NCBI RefSeq assembly: GCF_000280925.3
Contig: NZ_CP012109.1
Location: 1,054,001 to 1,118,000 of the forward strand
Source of the DNA: Myxococcus hansupus
GTDB lineage: Bacteria; Myxococcota; Myxococcia; Myxococcales; Myxococcaceae
DNA length: 64,000 nt
Reading direction: 5' to 3'
The position numbers and the translations under genes are program-made. Position 1 is the first letter of the stretch. Every line of letters begins with the position of its first letter. Positions 37,130 through 47,452 of the stretch are shown in pieces. Under the pieces are notes generated by a model that was given only the letters and a program-made list of their open reading frames with translations, did no database searches and was not told the origin of the DNA.

Positions 37130-37624
37130 TCAGACGAGCCGCTTGCCCTTCACGAAGTCCAGGCCCACCGGGTTGCCCCGGAAGTGGATGGGGTCCAGCA
37201 TGACGCGGCGGATGCGCCAGCCCTCGGCGGTCTTGAGCACGTCGTGCGTGTAGCGGATGACGACGGTCCATTCCTGCTGCACGCCGCCCGCGTAGAAGAA
37301 GTGGGCCACGTCCGCGTAGGCCATGACCTGCGCCTCGGTGTCGCTCTTGAAGTGGGTGCGCACGGTGTTCGCGGTGGCGTGCTGGACGCGGTGGAAGGGC
37401 GCCAGGGCATCACCTCCCACCTTGGCCATCGCGTCGCGGGCCATGGTGACGGGCTCACCGTCGAAGAGCCGGCTGTAGTCCGCGATGACTTCGGGCGTGA
37501 AGACATTCACCCAGCGGCTCCAGTCGCCGGTGTCCCGGCCGAAGTCGATGGCCTGACCGTACTCCGCCACCAGTTCCTGGATGGCAATCCAGTCCAGGAT
37601 GTACTGCGTGTCTTTCTCTCTCAT
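37130..37624 (-). CDS. SnoaL-like (NTF2-fold) protein
   Basis: 164 residues with the NTF2/SnoaL fold pattern: an N-terminal helix pair (YILDWIAIQELVAEYGQAID), WSRWVNVFTPEVIADYSRLFDG, then the beta-rich half ending in YTHDVLKTAEGWRIRRVMLDPIHFRGNPVG. This resembles SnoaL_4-type dehydratase/isomerase-like proteins acting on small lipophilic molecules. The pocket residues cannot fix a substrate. It is transcribed downstream of the glycosyltransferase but 94 bases separate the two, so co-transcription is uncertain. Confidence 0.82.
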   Translation of the reverse strand: MREKDTQYILDWIAIQELVAEYGQAIDFGRDTGDWSRWVNVFTPEVIADYSRLFDGEPVTMARDAMAKVGGDALAPFHRVQHATANTVRTHFKSDTEAQVMAYADVAHFFYAGGVQQEWTVVIRYTHDVLKTAEGWRIRRVMLDPIHFRGNPVGLDFVKGKRLV

Positions 37625-37718
37625 GTCCGCTGAACCCCCGTTGAAAGGATTTGAAGGCTTGCATGGAGGCTCCGACGCGTCCAGCCCTGGCGCCTGGAGG
37701 ACTTGAGGTGTTTGCCTT

Positions 37719-39113
37719 TCAAGGTGCTTCGGGCGGCTTCAATCCGCGCAGTCTCCAGACTTGAAAGGTGTGCAGGCGCTTCCCTCGAAAGTCGCCAAAC
37801 AGCTCCACGGGGCCTTCCAGCGCGGTGAATCGAGACAGCAGTTCATCGGGTGGATGGGGGCCGCCTTCTCCCACCCAGAGCACGTCCTGGCCGGGCGCCA
37901 GGGGCGGGGCGGGCCAGAGGTCGTACTGGCTGAAGCGCGCGGGGGCGCCCGTGTTCGTGACGCCCCCTGTGTAGTAGGCCACCTGGGAGGCCAGTTGGTA
38001 GTTGCCGGCGTACACGGCGGCGACGTTGGGCGCGTCCAGGTCTGGGAAGAGCTGCTCGGGCGATGCCAGCGCACGCAGCACGCTCCAGCCATGCGTGCGG
38101 GCCAGGGCCGTGTCCCGGCGGAAGTCGAGCGCGGGGAAGAGCAGGTGCGAGCCCACGCCCAGCACCACGGCCAGTCCTGAAGCGGCCGCCGCGCGTTGCA
38201 AGCCGGGGCGCATGCCCGCCGCGCCGACGCAGGCCGCCACATAGGCCGCGCAGGGCCAGTTGGCCTCGCCCCGCGTGCGAAGCGACGCGACGCCGAAGAA
38301 CAGCAGCGGCACCAGCACCGCCATCCGGAGCAGCAGGTGCTCGCGGGGGCCTCGGAGGCCGTACCACCCCGCGAGGGGAAACAGGATGGGCCCGCCCAGG
38401 GCGAGCTGACCCGCGAGGAACTCGCCGAACGTGGCCCAGCCGCTGCGCCAGCCTCGCCCCAGGCCATGGGTGAGTTGGAAGGTGAAGCCCACCCAGTCCT
38501 TGTCCGCGTTCCAGAGCACCACGGGCGCGAAGCAGGCTCCGGCCACGGTCGCGGTGCTCCAGGCGCCCCAGGGAAGGCGCCGCGCGCGCACCGTGGTGAT
38601 GAGGAACGCCACGCCCAGCAGCACCGCGGGGTACTTCGCGAGCAGCGCGCAGCCGCCGGCCAGTCCCGCCCAGAGCCACTGCTCGCGCCACAGGGCCCAG
38701 AGCGCGAGCGTCCAGAAGAGCAGCAACAGTGAATCCGGCGTGGGCCACACGCCCGCCACCGCGCCCGCGGGAACGGTGCTCCACAGCGCCGCCGCGCGCC
38801 AGGCCGCGTGCGTGTCACCATGGACGTCGCGCGCCAGGCCCCAGACCGCGGCCACCGTGCCCAGGCCACAGAACAGGGCCGTGCCTTCGATGCCCAGCAG
38901 GGCGATGCTCCAGGCCACCAGCGGCGGGTGGTCGAAGTAGCCCCAATCGAGCTGGCGGGCCCATTGCCAGTAATAGGCGCTGTCGAAGTAGACGTCCGTG
39001 CCGAGCATCAGCGCGAGGCGCGCCCCCAGGGCGAGCGCGAGCAACACCTGACAGGACTTCAGGCACAGGCCCGGTGAGGTGGGCCGAGGGAATGCGGGAG
39101 GCAACGGAGACAC
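37719..39113 (-). CDS. GT39/PMT-like integral-membrane glycosyltransferase
   Basis: 464 residues with about ten membrane helices. The first extracytoplasmic loop holds [29 protein letters not shown], where the Asp residues and the YFDHPP motif match polyprenyl-phosphate-sugar-dependent glycosyltransferases of the GT39/ArnT type. A C-terminal soluble domain follows the last helix. Such enzymes glycosylate lipid A, proteins or arabinan from the periplasmic side. The acceptor is unknown. The divergent gene is the YyaL-like protein at 39229. Confidence 0.87.
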   Translation of the reverse strand: MSPLPPAFPRPTSPGLCLKSCQVLLALALGARLALMLGTDVYFDSAYYWQWARQLDWGYFDHPPLVAWSIALLGIEGTALFCGLGTVAAVWGLARDVHGDTHAAWRAAALWSTVPAGAVAGVWPTPDSLLLLFWTLALWALWREQWLWAGLAGGCALLAKYPAVLLGVAFLITTVRARRLPWGAWSTATVAGACFAPVVLWNADKDWVGFTFQLTHGLGRGWRSGWATFGEFLAGQLALGGPILFPLAGWYGLRGPREHLLLRMAVLVPLLFFGVASLRTRGEANWPCAAYVAACVGAAGMRPGLQRAAAASGLAVVLGVGSHLLFPALDFRRDTALARTHGWSVLRALASPEQLFPDLDAPNVAAVYAGNYQLASQVAYYTGGVTNTGAPARFSQYDLWPAPPLAPGQDVLWVGEGGPHPPDELLSRFTALEGPVELFGDFRGKRLHTFQVWRLRGLKPPEAP

Positions 39114-39228
39114 GGCGCGCAGCTACACAGTCCCCCCCTGTGTTCGCCATCGTCCCTCGAGTGCTTTCGGCTTGCCCGGCCCCGCGCGGGTTCGTATCTC
39201 GACAGCAGGTCCTTTCCCCGGAGTCCGC

Positions 39229-41319
39229 ATGGCCACGTTTCCCCCGTCTCCTGACACCTCCAACCGCCTGGCCCGGGAACCGTCACCGTACTTGCGCCAA
39301 CACGCGCACAACCCCGTGGACTGGTTCCCCTGGGGGGAAGAGGCGCTCGCGCGGGCGAAGGCGGAGAACAAGCCCATCTTGTTGTCCGTGGGGTACTCCG
39401 CCTGCCACTGGTGTCACGTCATGGCGCACGAGTCGTTCGAGTCGCCCGACACGGCCCGGTTGATGAACGAGGGTTTCATCAACATCAAGGTGGACCGCGA
39501 GGAGCGGCCGGACCTGGACCAGATTTATCAGGGCGTCGTGCAGCTCATGGGGCAGGGCGGCGGCTGGCCCCTCACGGTGTTCCTCACGCCGGACCTGAAG
39601 CCCTTCTACGGGGGGACCTACTTCCCTCCGCAGGACAAGTATGGGCGTCCGGGTTTCCCCCGGCTGCTCATGGCGCTGCGGGACGCGTGGGAGAACAAGC
39701 AGGACGAGGTGCAGCGTCAGTCGGCGCAGTTCGAGGAGGGGCTCGGGGAGCTGGCCTCGTATGGCCTGGAGGCCGCGCCCGCCGTGCTGACGGTGGCGGA
39801 CGTGGTGGCCATGGGGCAGGGCATGGCGAAGCAGGTGGATGCCGTCAACGGAGGCTTTGGCGGCGCGCCCAAGTTCCCCAACCCGATGAACTTCGCGTTG
39901 ATGTTGCGAGCCTGGCGGCGCGGTGGGGGCGCGGCGTTGAAGGACGCGGTGTTCCTCACGCTGGAGCGCATGGCCCGGGGCGGCATCTATGATCAGCTCG
40001 GGGGCGGCTTCCACCGGTACTCGGTGGACGAGCGCTGGCTGGTGCCCCACTTCGAGAAGATGCTCTATGACAACGCGCAGCTCCTGCACCTCTACGCGCA
40101 GGCGCAGCAGGTGGAGCCCCGGCCGCTGTGGCGCAAGGTGGTGGAGGAGACGGTGGAGTACGTGCGCCGCGAGATGACCGACGCGGGCGGCGGCTTCTAC
40201 GCCGCGCAGGACGCCGACAGCGAGGGCGAGGAGGGGAAGTTCTTCGTCTGGAAGCCGGAGGAGGTCCGCGCGGCGCTGCCGGAGGCCCAGGCGGAGCTGG
40301 TGCTGCGTCACTTCGGCATCAAGCCCGGCGGCAACTTCGAGCATGGCGCCACGGTGCTGGAGGTCGTCGTCCCCGTGGACGCGTTGGCGAAGGAGCGCGG
40401 GGGGGCGGAGGACGTCGTGGCGAGCGAGCTGGCCGCGGCCCGGAAGACGCTCTTCGCGGCGCGTGAGCAGCGGGTGAAGCCGGGCCGGGACGACAAGCAG
40501 CTCTCCGGTTGGAACGGGTTGATGATTCGCGGGCTCGCGCTCGCCTCGCGCGTCTTCGACCGGCCGGAGTGGGCGCGCTGGGCCGCGGACGCCGCGGATT
40601 TCGTGCTGGAGAAGGCGTGGGACGGGACGCGGCTGGCGCGCTCGTACCAGGAGGGGCAGGCGCGCATCGACGGCTTCCTGGAGGACTACGGCAACCTGGC
40701 CTCGGGGCTCACCGCGCTCTATCAAGCGACGTTCGACGTGAAGTACCTGGAGGCGGCGGACGCGCTGGTGCGCCGGGCCGTGGACCTCTTCTGGGATGCG
40801 GAGAAGGCGGCGTACCTCACCGCGCCAAGGGGACAGAAGGACCTCGTCGTCGCGACATATGGCCTCTTCGACAATGCCTTCCCGTCCGGTGCGTCCACGC
40901 TGACGGAGGCGCAGGTGGAGCTGGCGGCGCTCACGGGCGACAAGCGGCACCTGGAGCTGCCGGAGCGCTACGTGTCACGCATGCACGACGGGCTGGTGCG
41001 CAACCCCATGGGCTACGGCTACCTGGGGCTCGCGGCGGATGCGCTGCTGGAGGGCGCGGCGGCCGTCACGCTCGCGGGCTCGCGGGAGGACGTGGCGCCG
41101 CTGCGGTCCGCGCTGGACCACGCCTTCATCCCCACCGTCTCCGTGGGCTGGAAGGCGATGGGGCAGCCGGTGCCGGCGCTGCTGAAGGAACTCTTCGAGG
41201 GCCGCGAGCCCGTGAAGGGGAAGGGCGCGGCCTACCTGTGCCGGGGCTTCGTCTGCGAGCTGCCCGTCACCGAGCCGGACGTCCTGTCCCAGCGGCTGGC
41301 GGCGCTCACCGGCCCCTGA
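39229..41319 (+). CDS. YyaL/DUF255 thioredoxin-domain protein (SSP411 family)
   Basis: 696 residues. The N-terminal domain is thioredoxin-like and carries the family signature [33 protein letters not shown], with a CHWC motif in the active-site position. The rest is an (alpha/alpha)6 barrel similar to N-acylglucosamine 2-epimerase/cellobiose epimerase folds ([47 protein letters not shown]). The family is widely conserved and uncharacterised. GGAG stands just upstream of ATG 39229. Confidence 0.92.
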   Translation: MATFPPSPDTSNRLAREPSPYLRQHAHNPVDWFPWGEEALARAKAENKPILLSVGYSACHWCHVMAHESFESPDTARLMNEGFINIKVDREERPDLDQIYQGVVQLMGQGGGWPLTVFLTPDLKPFYGGTYFPPQDKYGRPGFPRLLMALRDAWENKQDEVQRQSAQFEEGLGELASYGLEAAPAVLTVADVVAMGQGMAKQVDAVNGGFGGAPKFPNPMNFALMLRAWRRGGGAALKDAVFLTLERMARGGIYDQLGGGFHRYSVDERWLVPHFEKMLYDNAQLLHLYAQAQQVEPRPLWRKVVEETVEYVRREMTDAGGGFYAAQDADSEGEEGKFFVWKPEEVRAALPEAQAELVLRHFGIKPGGNFEHGATVLEVVVPVDALAKERGGAEDVVASELAAARKTLFAAREQRVKPGRDDKQLSGWNGLMIRGLALASRVFDRPEWARWAADAADFVLEKAWDGTRLARSYQEGQARIDGFLEDYGNLASGLTALYQATFDVKYLEAADALVRRAVDLFWDAEKAAYLTAPRGQKDLVVATYGLFDNAFPSGASTLTEAQVELAALTGDKRHLELPERYVSRMHDGLVRNPMGYGYLGLAADALLEGAAAVTLAGSREDVAPLRSALDHAFIPTVSVGWKAMGQPVPALLKELFEGREPVKGKGAAYLCRGFVCELPVTEPDVLSQRLAALTGP

Positions 41320-41341
41320 GCAGGGCCGGCGCGCCGCCGCG

Positions 41342-42841
41342 TCACTTGACGGCGGTGACCTTCAGGGCGCCGATGAGCGGCGTGATTTCGGCGTTGCCTT
41401 CCTTGCCGAAGGCGAAGTGCGTGGCGTCCGCCACCGGCTGGTTGAAGGTGGGGTCCAACTGGGTCCACTCGCCCACGAAGGCCTCCACCCACTCGTGCCA
41501 GTAGAGCGCGGGCACGCCGTCCTGGTTCATCATGTAGATGACGCCGTCCACGCGCCGGGCGGGCACGCCGGCCGCGCGCAGCAGCGCCACCGACAGCAGC
41601 GAGTGCTCCGTGCAGTCGCCCTTCTTCTGGGTCAGCACATCCGTGGCCCGGTCCGCGCTGGCGCCGTAGTCCTTCTCCAGATTGGCGTACACCCAGGCGT
41701 TCACCTTCTGGGTGATGCGGTACGCGTCCTTCTCGTTGCCCACGAGCTGCTTCGCCAGCTCCCGGATGGCGGGCGCCTCGCTCTCCACCATGAGCGTGGC
41801 CTTGAGATTCTCGCCGCCCTCCGGGTCCTTCAGCGGCAGCGGCTTGCGCGTCTTGGGAGCGGCGGCGGACAGCGTGACTTCCACGCTGCCGTCCGGCTGC
41901 GCCTTGTAGTGCTGCCGGTACGTCTGCTCCTGGAACTTCGCGGGCAGGCCCTGCACCACCAGCGTGACGCTGCCGGGCACCGTGCGCGCGGAGTCGGGCA
42001 GCGGCTTGGGGAGCACCACGCGCGTGAGGCCGAACACCTCCACCAGGTCCAGCCGCTTCGCGACGGCCTCCGTCTCCTTGCGGGCCTGCATCGTCGTGCC
42101 GTAGTCCACCAGCACCATCTCTCCGCGCTGGGTGACGTACGAGACGACGGGGACCTTCTCCTTCTCCGACACCGTGGTGGACTTGCCCAGCTTCACCTTC
42201 ACGCCGTTGATGACCCGCTGCTCCTCGGGCTCCACGGTGGTGGTGAGGCCGTACGACTCCAAATCCATGCCGTCGAGCGAGAAGCCCGACACCTTCGCCT
42301 TGCGGTGCAGCGCGACGCGCGGCGGGTCGGCGTCCTCCACGTGCTCCTTCGCGGGTGGCAGCTTGGGCAGCGTCTCGTCCGCGAGCCCCGGGCGCTTGCG
42401 CACCACCGTGACGCCGTCCGGCTGTGCCGTGCCTTCCAGCGTCTGCGTGCCGCCGTCGCCCGTCTGCTTCACCACGAAGGACAGCAGCCGCCCACCGGGC
42501 TTCGCTTCGTAGATGCGCTCCTCGTGGTGCATGCGCTCCGAGACGCGCGAGCCCACCATGGCCTTGAAGACGAGCTGGTTGGTCGTCTTCACGCGGGCGG
42601 GCGTGCCCGGGAGCACCTCCAGGTCGGTGAAGAGCCAGCCGACCTTCTTGTCCATGAGGTAGAGGCCGAAGTACTCGCCGCCCTGGGGCCGGGCGGCCTT
42701 CACCACGTCCGAGACGGGGGCCTGCGCTGGCGCGGCCTTGGCGGCCGGAGCGGGCGCCTTCGCGAGCGCGGACGGTGCGCCCACCAGCAGGGCGCACAGG
42801 GACACGAGGGCCAGGGAGGTCGGTCGGTGCGTGCGAGTCAT
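41342..42841 (-). CDS. Secreted transglutaminase-domain protein
   Basis: 499 residues. The signal peptide (SLALVSLCALLVGAPSALA) is followed by a long beta-rich N-terminal region. The C-terminal transglutaminase core has the full Cys-His-Asp set: KKGDCTEHSLLSVALLRAAGVPAR, then YWHEWVEAFVGEWTQLDPTFNQ. The conserved triad contrasts with the divergent transglutaminase-like gene at 31844. It is likely a periplasmic or secreted cysteine hydrolase or peptidase. The start has GGGGCACG directly upstream. It converges on the YyaL gene with 22 bases between stops. Confidence 0.9.
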   Translation of the reverse strand: MTRTHRPTSLALVSLCALLVGAPSALAKAPAPAAKAAPAQAPVSDVVKAARPQGGEYFGLYLMDKKVGWLFTDLEVLPGTPARVKTTNQLVFKAMVGSRVSERMHHEERIYEAKPGGRLLSFVVKQTGDGGTQTLEGTAQPDGVTVVRKRPGLADETLPKLPPAKEHVEDADPPRVALHRKAKVSGFSLDGMDLESYGLTTTVEPEEQRVINGVKVKLGKSTTVSEKEKVPVVSYVTQRGEMVLVDYGTTMQARKETEAVAKRLDLVEVFGLTRVVLPKPLPDSARTVPGSVTLVVQGLPAKFQEQTYRQHYKAQPDGSVEVTLSAAAPKTRKPLPLKDPEGGENLKATLMVESEAPAIRELAKQLVGNEKDAYRITQKVNAWVYANLEKDYGASADRATDVLTQKKGDCTEHSLLSVALLRAAGVPARRVDGVIYMMNQDGVPALYWHEWVEAFVGEWTQLDPTFNQPVADATHFAFGKEGNAEITPLIGALKVTAVK

Positions 42842-42904
42842 CGTGCCCCTTCTAACGAGGGAAGGGGCCGTTGTCTTCACCCGCCCGACGCGGGGGCCTG
42901 GGGA

Positions 42905-43372
42905 CTACAGGCGCTTGGTGAGGATGATGAGGTCGTCCCCCACCTTGTAGAAGTCCCGGATGCGGGCCTCCTCGCCGTACTTCATGGAGGCGTAGAAGCC
43001 ACGCGTGGGGCCGTAGGCCTCCGTGGCGCTCGTCTCCACGCGGATGAGGCGCCCGTTGCGGCGGCGCAAGTCACCCTCCATGGCGGACACCAACGCGGCG
43101 CCTACGCCCTGACCGCGAACTTCCGGTGCGGACGCAATCCAGTACAGGTCGAAGGTGTCCTCCGTCATCGGCGTGGGGCCGTAACAGATGTAGCCCACCA
43201 GCTCGGAGCCCCGGTCCGCCACGATGATGGCGTAGTCCGTGTTGCCCTTTTCCAGCGTGGTGTTCGCCAACTCGATGGCGACCTCAACCTCCTGCGGCGA
43301 GAAGGTTTCGATCTTTCGAATCAGCGCGGCGATTGACTCCCGGTCCTTTTCTTCGATGGGACGGATGTCCAT
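42905..43372 (-). CDS. GNAT-family N-acetyltransferase
   Basis: 155 residues, one complete GNAT domain. The acetyl-CoA pyrophosphate loop is RGQGVGAALVSAM, after DLYWIASAPEV in strand beta4. The rest (MDIRPIEEKDRESIAALIRKIE, NGRLIRVETSATEAYGPTRGFYASMKY) follows the family. It begins inside the end of the upstream ATP-grasp gene (89-base overlap), so the two are expressed together. This coupling suggests that it modifies the ligase product or substrate, but neither is known. Confidence 0.9.
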   Translation of the reverse strand: MDIRPIEEKDRESIAALIRKIETFSPQEVEVAIELANTTLEKGNTDYAIIVADRGSELVGYICYGPTPMTEDTFDLYWIASAPEVRGQGVGAALVSAMEGDLRRRNGRLIRVETSATEAYGPTRGFYASMKYGEEARIRDFYKVGDDLIILTKRL

Positions 43373-44363
43373 GTGCTCTCTCGAGAGCGACCTCCACGAG
43401 CCGGGATGCCAGGGCCGGGTAGTCCATGCCCGCGGCCAGGGCGGCCTTGGCGAACCCCGCGTCGGGGTGGAGGTCACAGTTGGGGTTGATGTCGATGACG
43501 TAGGGCACGCCCTCCGGAGACACCCGGAGGTCGACCCGTCCATAGTCCTGACAGTCCAGTGCAGCAAAGGCTTCCAATGCAACCTGCACGCAACGGGACT
43601 CCAGCGCCGCATCTGCCTGGCACAAGCCGCTGGACGTGTCCCGGTACTCCGGCGACGCCGCCTCCCACTTCGCGTTGTAGGAGACAATGTTCGGTCTGTC
43701 TTCGAAAGTACGCCCGAAGACGATTTCAGTCAGCGGAAGTGGCTGGCGCGGCTGGTTGCCGAGCAGCGGCACGTAAATTTCACGCCCAGGGATGAACTGC
43801 TCGACCAGGGCCGGCTGATGGAACTCGCGGAGCACCGCGTCACAGGCCCGCACCAGCGCGGCGCGGTCGTGCACGACGGACTCCGACGTGACGCCCATGC
43901 TGGCGTCCTCGCGCGCGGGCTTGACGATGAGGGGCCAGGGCAGGTCCACCGCCAGCGCGTCCTCCAGGCGCTCCACCACGCGGAAGGGCGGGGTGGACAC
44001 GCCGCGCGCGGAGAGGACCTCCTTCGCCTTCGGCTTGTGCAGCGCCAGGCCCAGGGACAGCGCGGAGGAGCCCGTGTAGGCCAGGCCCAGCGCGTCCAAC
44101 AGGCAGGGGACCGCCATCTCTCCGCGGCTGTCCGCGGCCAGGGACTCGCAGAGGTTGATGACCAGGTCCGGCTGGCGCCGGCGCAAGGTCTCCACGAAGT
44201 CGAGCCGGTCACCTTCGATGGCGAGCGGCTCGGCCAGCGTGGCGCCTTGGGTGAGGGCGTCCGCCAGCGAGGAGACGACGCGGACCACATCCTCCCGGGC
44301 CTCCCGCCCAGGGTCGTCCTCGAGGAGGTCGTGGTCGCGGTTGTGCAGCAGGATGATGTGCAT
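43284..44363 (-). CDS. ATP-grasp ligase, D-Ala-D-Ala ligase-like
   Basis: 359 residues with ATP-grasp features: VINLCESLAADSRGEMAVPCLLDALGLAYTGSSALSLGLALHKPKAKEVL, PWPLIVKPAREDASMGV and the metal-binding end YGRVDLRVSPEGVPYVIDINPNCDLHP. This matches D-alanine-D-alanine-ligase-like proteins, which activate a carboxylate with ATP to form a peptide-like bond. It does not sit among cell-wall genes, so a small-peptide or natural-product role is as likely as cell-wall work. The start at 44363 is inferred from the family-like MHIILLHNRDHD; 44402 and 44414 are alternatives. The last ~29 residues overlap the GNAT gene. Confidence 0.88.
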   Translation of the reverse strand: MHIILLHNRDHDLLEDDPGREAREDVVRVVSSLADALTQGATLAEPLAIEGDRLDFVETLRRRQPDLVINLCESLAADSRGEMAVPCLLDALGLAYTGSSALSLGLALHKPKAKEVLSARGVSTPPFRVVERLEDALAVDLPWPLIVKPAREDASMGVTSESVVHDRAALVRACDAVLREFHQPALVEQFIPGREIYVPLLGNQPRQPLPLTEIVFGRTFEDRPNIVSYNAKWEAASPEYRDTSSGLCQADAALESRCVQVALEAFAALDCQDYGRVDLRVSPEGVPYVIDINPNCDLHPDAGFAKAALAAGMDYPALASRLVEVALERAHGHPSHRRKGPGVNRRADSKDRNLLAAGG

Positions 44364-44508
44364 TCGGTGGTGGCGGAGGGTTACCACGTCCCCTGCCTTC
44401 ATCACAGTCCGCACGTGAGGCGGGCCACCCCCTGGCTGCCCCTCGGGGAGGTTCGCGGTACGTTTGCAGACCTACCGAAGGGGTAACCAGGAGTATGGAA
44501 AGGGAATC

Positions 44509-45804
44509 ATGCGCATCCGTGACCCCATCCACGGCACCATCCCGGTCAGCGACCCCGAGAAGGCCGTCATCGACAGCCGACACTACCAGCGCCTGCGCTA
44601 CGTCCGGCAGCTCGGCTTCGGCGACCTGGCCTTCCCCGGGGCCACGCACACGCGGCACATCCATTCGTTGGGGGCCATGCATGTGGCCTCGCGCGTCTTC
44701 GGCGCGGTGGCCGCGCGCTCGTCCCTGCCGGAGGACGTGCGCGAGCGCTTCTGCACGGCGGTCCGGCTGGCGGTGCTGTGTCATGACCTGGGGCACATGC
44801 CGCTGTCCCATGCCTCGGAGCGCATCGCCCCGAAGCGCTCGCTCCTGCGCCTGCCTTCCTGGTTGGACAGCACGGCGGAAGGTGAGCAGGCGACCCACGA
44901 GGACTACACGGCGAAGATCCTCCTCGACAGCTCGCTGACGCCCATCATCGAGAAGCACTTCCACGGCATGGGGATCACCCCCATGGCGGCGGTGGCGCTG
45001 GTGACGGGCGCGAAGCCGCCCAGGGACCCGGGCTTCACGCACCAGGGCGTGGACTGGTCGCCGCTGCTGCGCGCCATCGTGTCCGGCGAGCTGGACGCGG
45101 ACCGCATGGACTACCTGCTGCGGGACTCCTTCTATACGGGCGTGAACTATGGCCGGTACGACATGGATTGGATTGTCAGCAACCTCAATCCGGCCGTGAA
45201 GGACGGGCGGGCCTACCTCGCGCTCAGCCGCGCGGCGGCCTTCGCCTTCGAGGACTTCCTCCTCAGCCGCTACCACATGTTCGTGTCCGTCTACCTTCAC
45301 CACACCTCGGTGAACTTCGACTACATGCTGCGGCGCTATTACGAGGAATCGCCCGGCGAGTTCGAGATTCCCTCGGACCCGGAGGAGTTCCTCCTCTGTG
45401 ACGATTCGGCGCTCTGGTACACGCTGCGCCGCTCGAAGAACCCGTGGGCCCAGCGCATCAGCCGGCGGCAGGGCTACAAGCTGCTGGCGCAGTTCACCGA
45501 GCGCGACGCCGGTTACGACCTGGACGTGCTGCGCAGCGCGCTCGTGTCCCACAAGTTCGACCACTACGTCGTTGAATCTCAAAACGTGTTGAGCAAGTAC
45601 ACCTCCGGTCCGTCCTCCAGCGGGCCGAGCCTGTTCATCATCGACGCGTCCACCGGGCGGCTGACGGAGGTGGCGCGTTACACGCCGCTGTATCAACGCT
45701 ACAGCGGCGCGGTGAAGCTCGTCCGGCTGTACGTCCGGCCGGACCAGGCGGACAGGGCACATGCGTTGATGGGCAAGCTTCTCGGCCAGGCGGTGGAATC
45801 ATGA
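44509..45804 (+). CDS. HD-domain phosphohydrolase (dNTPase/SAMHD1-like)
   Basis: 431 residues. The metal site is visible: THTRHIHSLG (first His), CHDLGHMPLSHASE (HD pair) and a later Asp in DADRMDYLLRDSFYTG. The start MRIRDPIHGTIPVSDPEKAVID is the usual opening of this HD family, related to dGTP triphosphohydrolases and SAMHD1. It probably hydrolyses (d)NTPs or related phosphates, but the specificity is not readable. A GGAAAGGGA ribosome-binding site lies before ATG 44509. Its stop overlaps the Nudix-MBL start (ATGA). Confidence 0.92.
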   Translation: MRIRDPIHGTIPVSDPEKAVIDSRHYQRLRYVRQLGFGDLAFPGATHTRHIHSLGAMHVASRVFGAVAARSSLPEDVRERFCTAVRLAVLCHDLGHMPLSHASERIAPKRSLLRLPSWLDSTAEGEQATHEDYTAKILLDSSLTPIIEKHFHGMGITPMAAVALVTGAKPPRDPGFTHQGVDWSPLLRAIVSGELDADRMDYLLRDSFYTGVNYGRYDMDWIVSNLNPAVKDGRAYLALSRAAAFAFEDFLLSRYHMFVSVYLHHTSVNFDYMLRRYYEESPGEFEIPSDPEEFLLCDDSALWYTLRRSKNPWAQRISRRQGYKLLAQFTERDAGYDLDVLRSALVSHKFDHYVVESQNVLSKYTSGPSSSGPSLFIIDASTGRLTEVARYTPLYQRYSGAVKLVRLYVRPDQADRAHALMGKLLGQAVES

Positions 45805-47327
45805 GCGAGCGTCTTCCGGGCCTCGGCCTCGGGCTGGACCTGACCCACACTCCCGTGGAGGCCCGGCCCTCCTCTGTGGCGCTGCTGTACCGGCGAACGG
45901 ACTCGGGGGTGGAGGTGTACTGGGTGAAGCGCGGCAAGGCGCTTCGGTTCGCGGGGGGCTTCTATGCCTTTCCCGGCGGGAAGCTGGACGCCGCGGACTC
46001 GGACGTCGAGGTGCGGGGCGCGAGCGGGGAGGAGGCCGCCCTGCGTTCGGCGGCGGCGCGCGAGCTGTTCGAGGAGACGGGGGTGTTGGTGGCAGACGGC
46101 GCGCACGCGCTGGACGCGCCGAAGCGGGCTTCGCTGCGCAAGGCGCTGCTCGCTGGGACGCTGGGGTGGGGCGCGCTGCTGAAGGCGGAAGGGCTGGCGC
46201 TGGATGCCGAGGCGTTCCGCGCCGCGGGCCGTTGGGTGACGCCGCCGTCTTTGCCCGTGCGCTTCGATACGCGCTTCTATCTGGTGGAGATGCCGGCGTA
46301 CGCCCAGGCGGAGTGGTGGCCCGGGGAGCTGGCCGAGGGCGCCTGGATTCGTCCCGGTGATGCCCTGGCGCGCTGGGGTGACGGCACGGCGCTGCTGCAT
46401 CCGCCCGCGGTGCATGCCTTCCAGGTGCTGGCGTCCTTCACGGATGAGGCCGACGCGCTGGCCCGTCTGGTGTCGCCGCCGTTCTGCCCGGGTTACGTGT
46501 CCCAGCGCATCGAGTTCCAGCAGGGCGTCCGCGTGGTGGCGTTGGAGACGCCCACGCTGCCTCCCGCGGCGCACACCAACGCGTACGTGCTGGGCAACGG
46601 TGAGCTGCTCATCGTGGACCCGGGCGCGTCGGACGTGAAGCAGTACGCGAAGCTGCTGTCGCTGGTGTCGGGGTTGAAGGCGGAAGGGCTGCGGCCCGTG
46701 GCGGTGGTGCTCACGCATCACCATGGTGACCACGTGGGCGGGGCCCGCGCGGTGAAGGAACGGCTGGGCATTCCGCTGTGGTGCCATGCGCGCACGGCGG
46801 ACCGGCTGGACTATCCCGCGGAGCGCTTGTTGGAGGACGGTGACGTGCTGGAGCTCGCGGGCGAGGTGCCGCAGCGCTGGCGTGTGTTGCACACGCCGGG
46901 ACATGCGCAGGGGCACCTGTGTCTCGTGGACGAGCGCAGCCACGCGGCGGTGGTGGGCGACATGGTGGCTGGCGTGGGTACCATCGTCATCGACCCGCCG
47001 GAGGGGCACATGGGGGATTACCTCACGCAGCTCGCGCGGCTGCGCGACCTGCCCGTGAGCACCCTGTACCCGGCGCACGGCTCGCCGATTCCGGATGGCC
47101 CCGCGAAGCTTCAGGAGTACCTGGACCACCGGGCGGCGCGTGAGGCGCTCATCCTTCAGGCCGTGCCGCCTGATGGGGCCACGCTGGCCCAGGTGGTGTC
47201 CCTGGCGTACGCGGATACGCCACCGCTGTTGCATCCCATCGCGGAGCGCAGCGCGCTGGCCACGCTGGAGAAGTTGATGGCGGAGGGGCGCGTGCGCGAG
47301 GAGTCGTTTCAGTACTTCCGCGTCTGA
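45801..47327 (+). CDS. Nudix hydrolase fused to a metallo-beta-lactamase-fold hydrolase
   Basis: 508 residues in two parts. Residues ~20-240 form a Nudix domain with the FYAFPGGKLD opening and the REL-x-EETGVL half of the Nudix box. The C-terminal half is an MBL-fold domain with HHHGDHVGG, HTPGHAQGHLC, VGDMVAG and YPAHGSPIP. It ends in a winged-helix-like tail (LHPIAERSALATLEKLMAEGRVREE), as in LACTB2-type enzymes. This fusion is known from other bacteria and suggests coupled clean-up of CoA- or nucleotide-linked compounds. It is translationally coupled to the HD phosphohydrolase upstream, so the pair look like a nucleotide-housekeeping operon. Confidence 0.9.
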   Translation: MSERLPGLGLGLDLTHTPVEARPSSVALLYRRTDSGVEVYWVKRGKALRFAGGFYAFPGGKLDAADSDVEVRGASGEEAALRSAAARELFEETGVLVADGAHALDAPKRASLRKALLAGTLGWGALLKAEGLALDAEAFRAAGRWVTPPSLPVRFDTRFYLVEMPAYAQAEWWPGELAEGAWIRPGDALARWGDGTALLHPPAVHAFQVLASFTDEADALARLVSPPFCPGYVSQRIEFQQGVRVVALETPTLPPAAHTNAYVLGNGELLIVDPGASDVKQYAKLLSLVSGLKAEGLRPVAVVLTHHHGDHVGGARAVKERLGIPLWCHARTADRLDYPAERLLEDGDVLELAGEVPQRWRVLHTPGHAQGHLCLVDERSHAAVVGDMVAGVGTIVIDPPEGHMGDYLTQLARLRDLPVSTLYPAHGSPIPDGPAKLQEYLDHRAAREALILQAVPPDGATLAQVVSLAYADTPPLLHPIAERSALATLEKLMAEGRVREESFQYFRV

Positions 47328-47368
47328 GCGGGACGCGTTGGCGGATGCGCTCCAGTTCGTGAGGTTGA

Positions 47369-47396
47369 GCGGAGCCGTCGTTGGGGACCGCTCCGC
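47369..47396 (+). terminator. Weak hairpin after the Nudix-MBL gene
   Basis: GCGGAGC (47369-47375) pairs perfectly with GCTCCGC (47390-47396) around a 14-base loop, 42 bases after the Nudix-MBL stop. It is placed as a terminator, but it has no T-run. Confidence 0.35.
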
Positions 47397-47452
47397 CATG
47401 TTGCGCCCTCGCTTTGACGCTGCCCGTCGCCCCTGCGCTCGGTAGGCTGACG

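Noticed and set aside
43373-43687. N-terminal extension of the GNAT protein
   Set aside because: The added residues are an antisense-like, Arg/Pro-rich stretch lying within the ATP-grasp gene. The family domain begins at MDIRPIEEKD.
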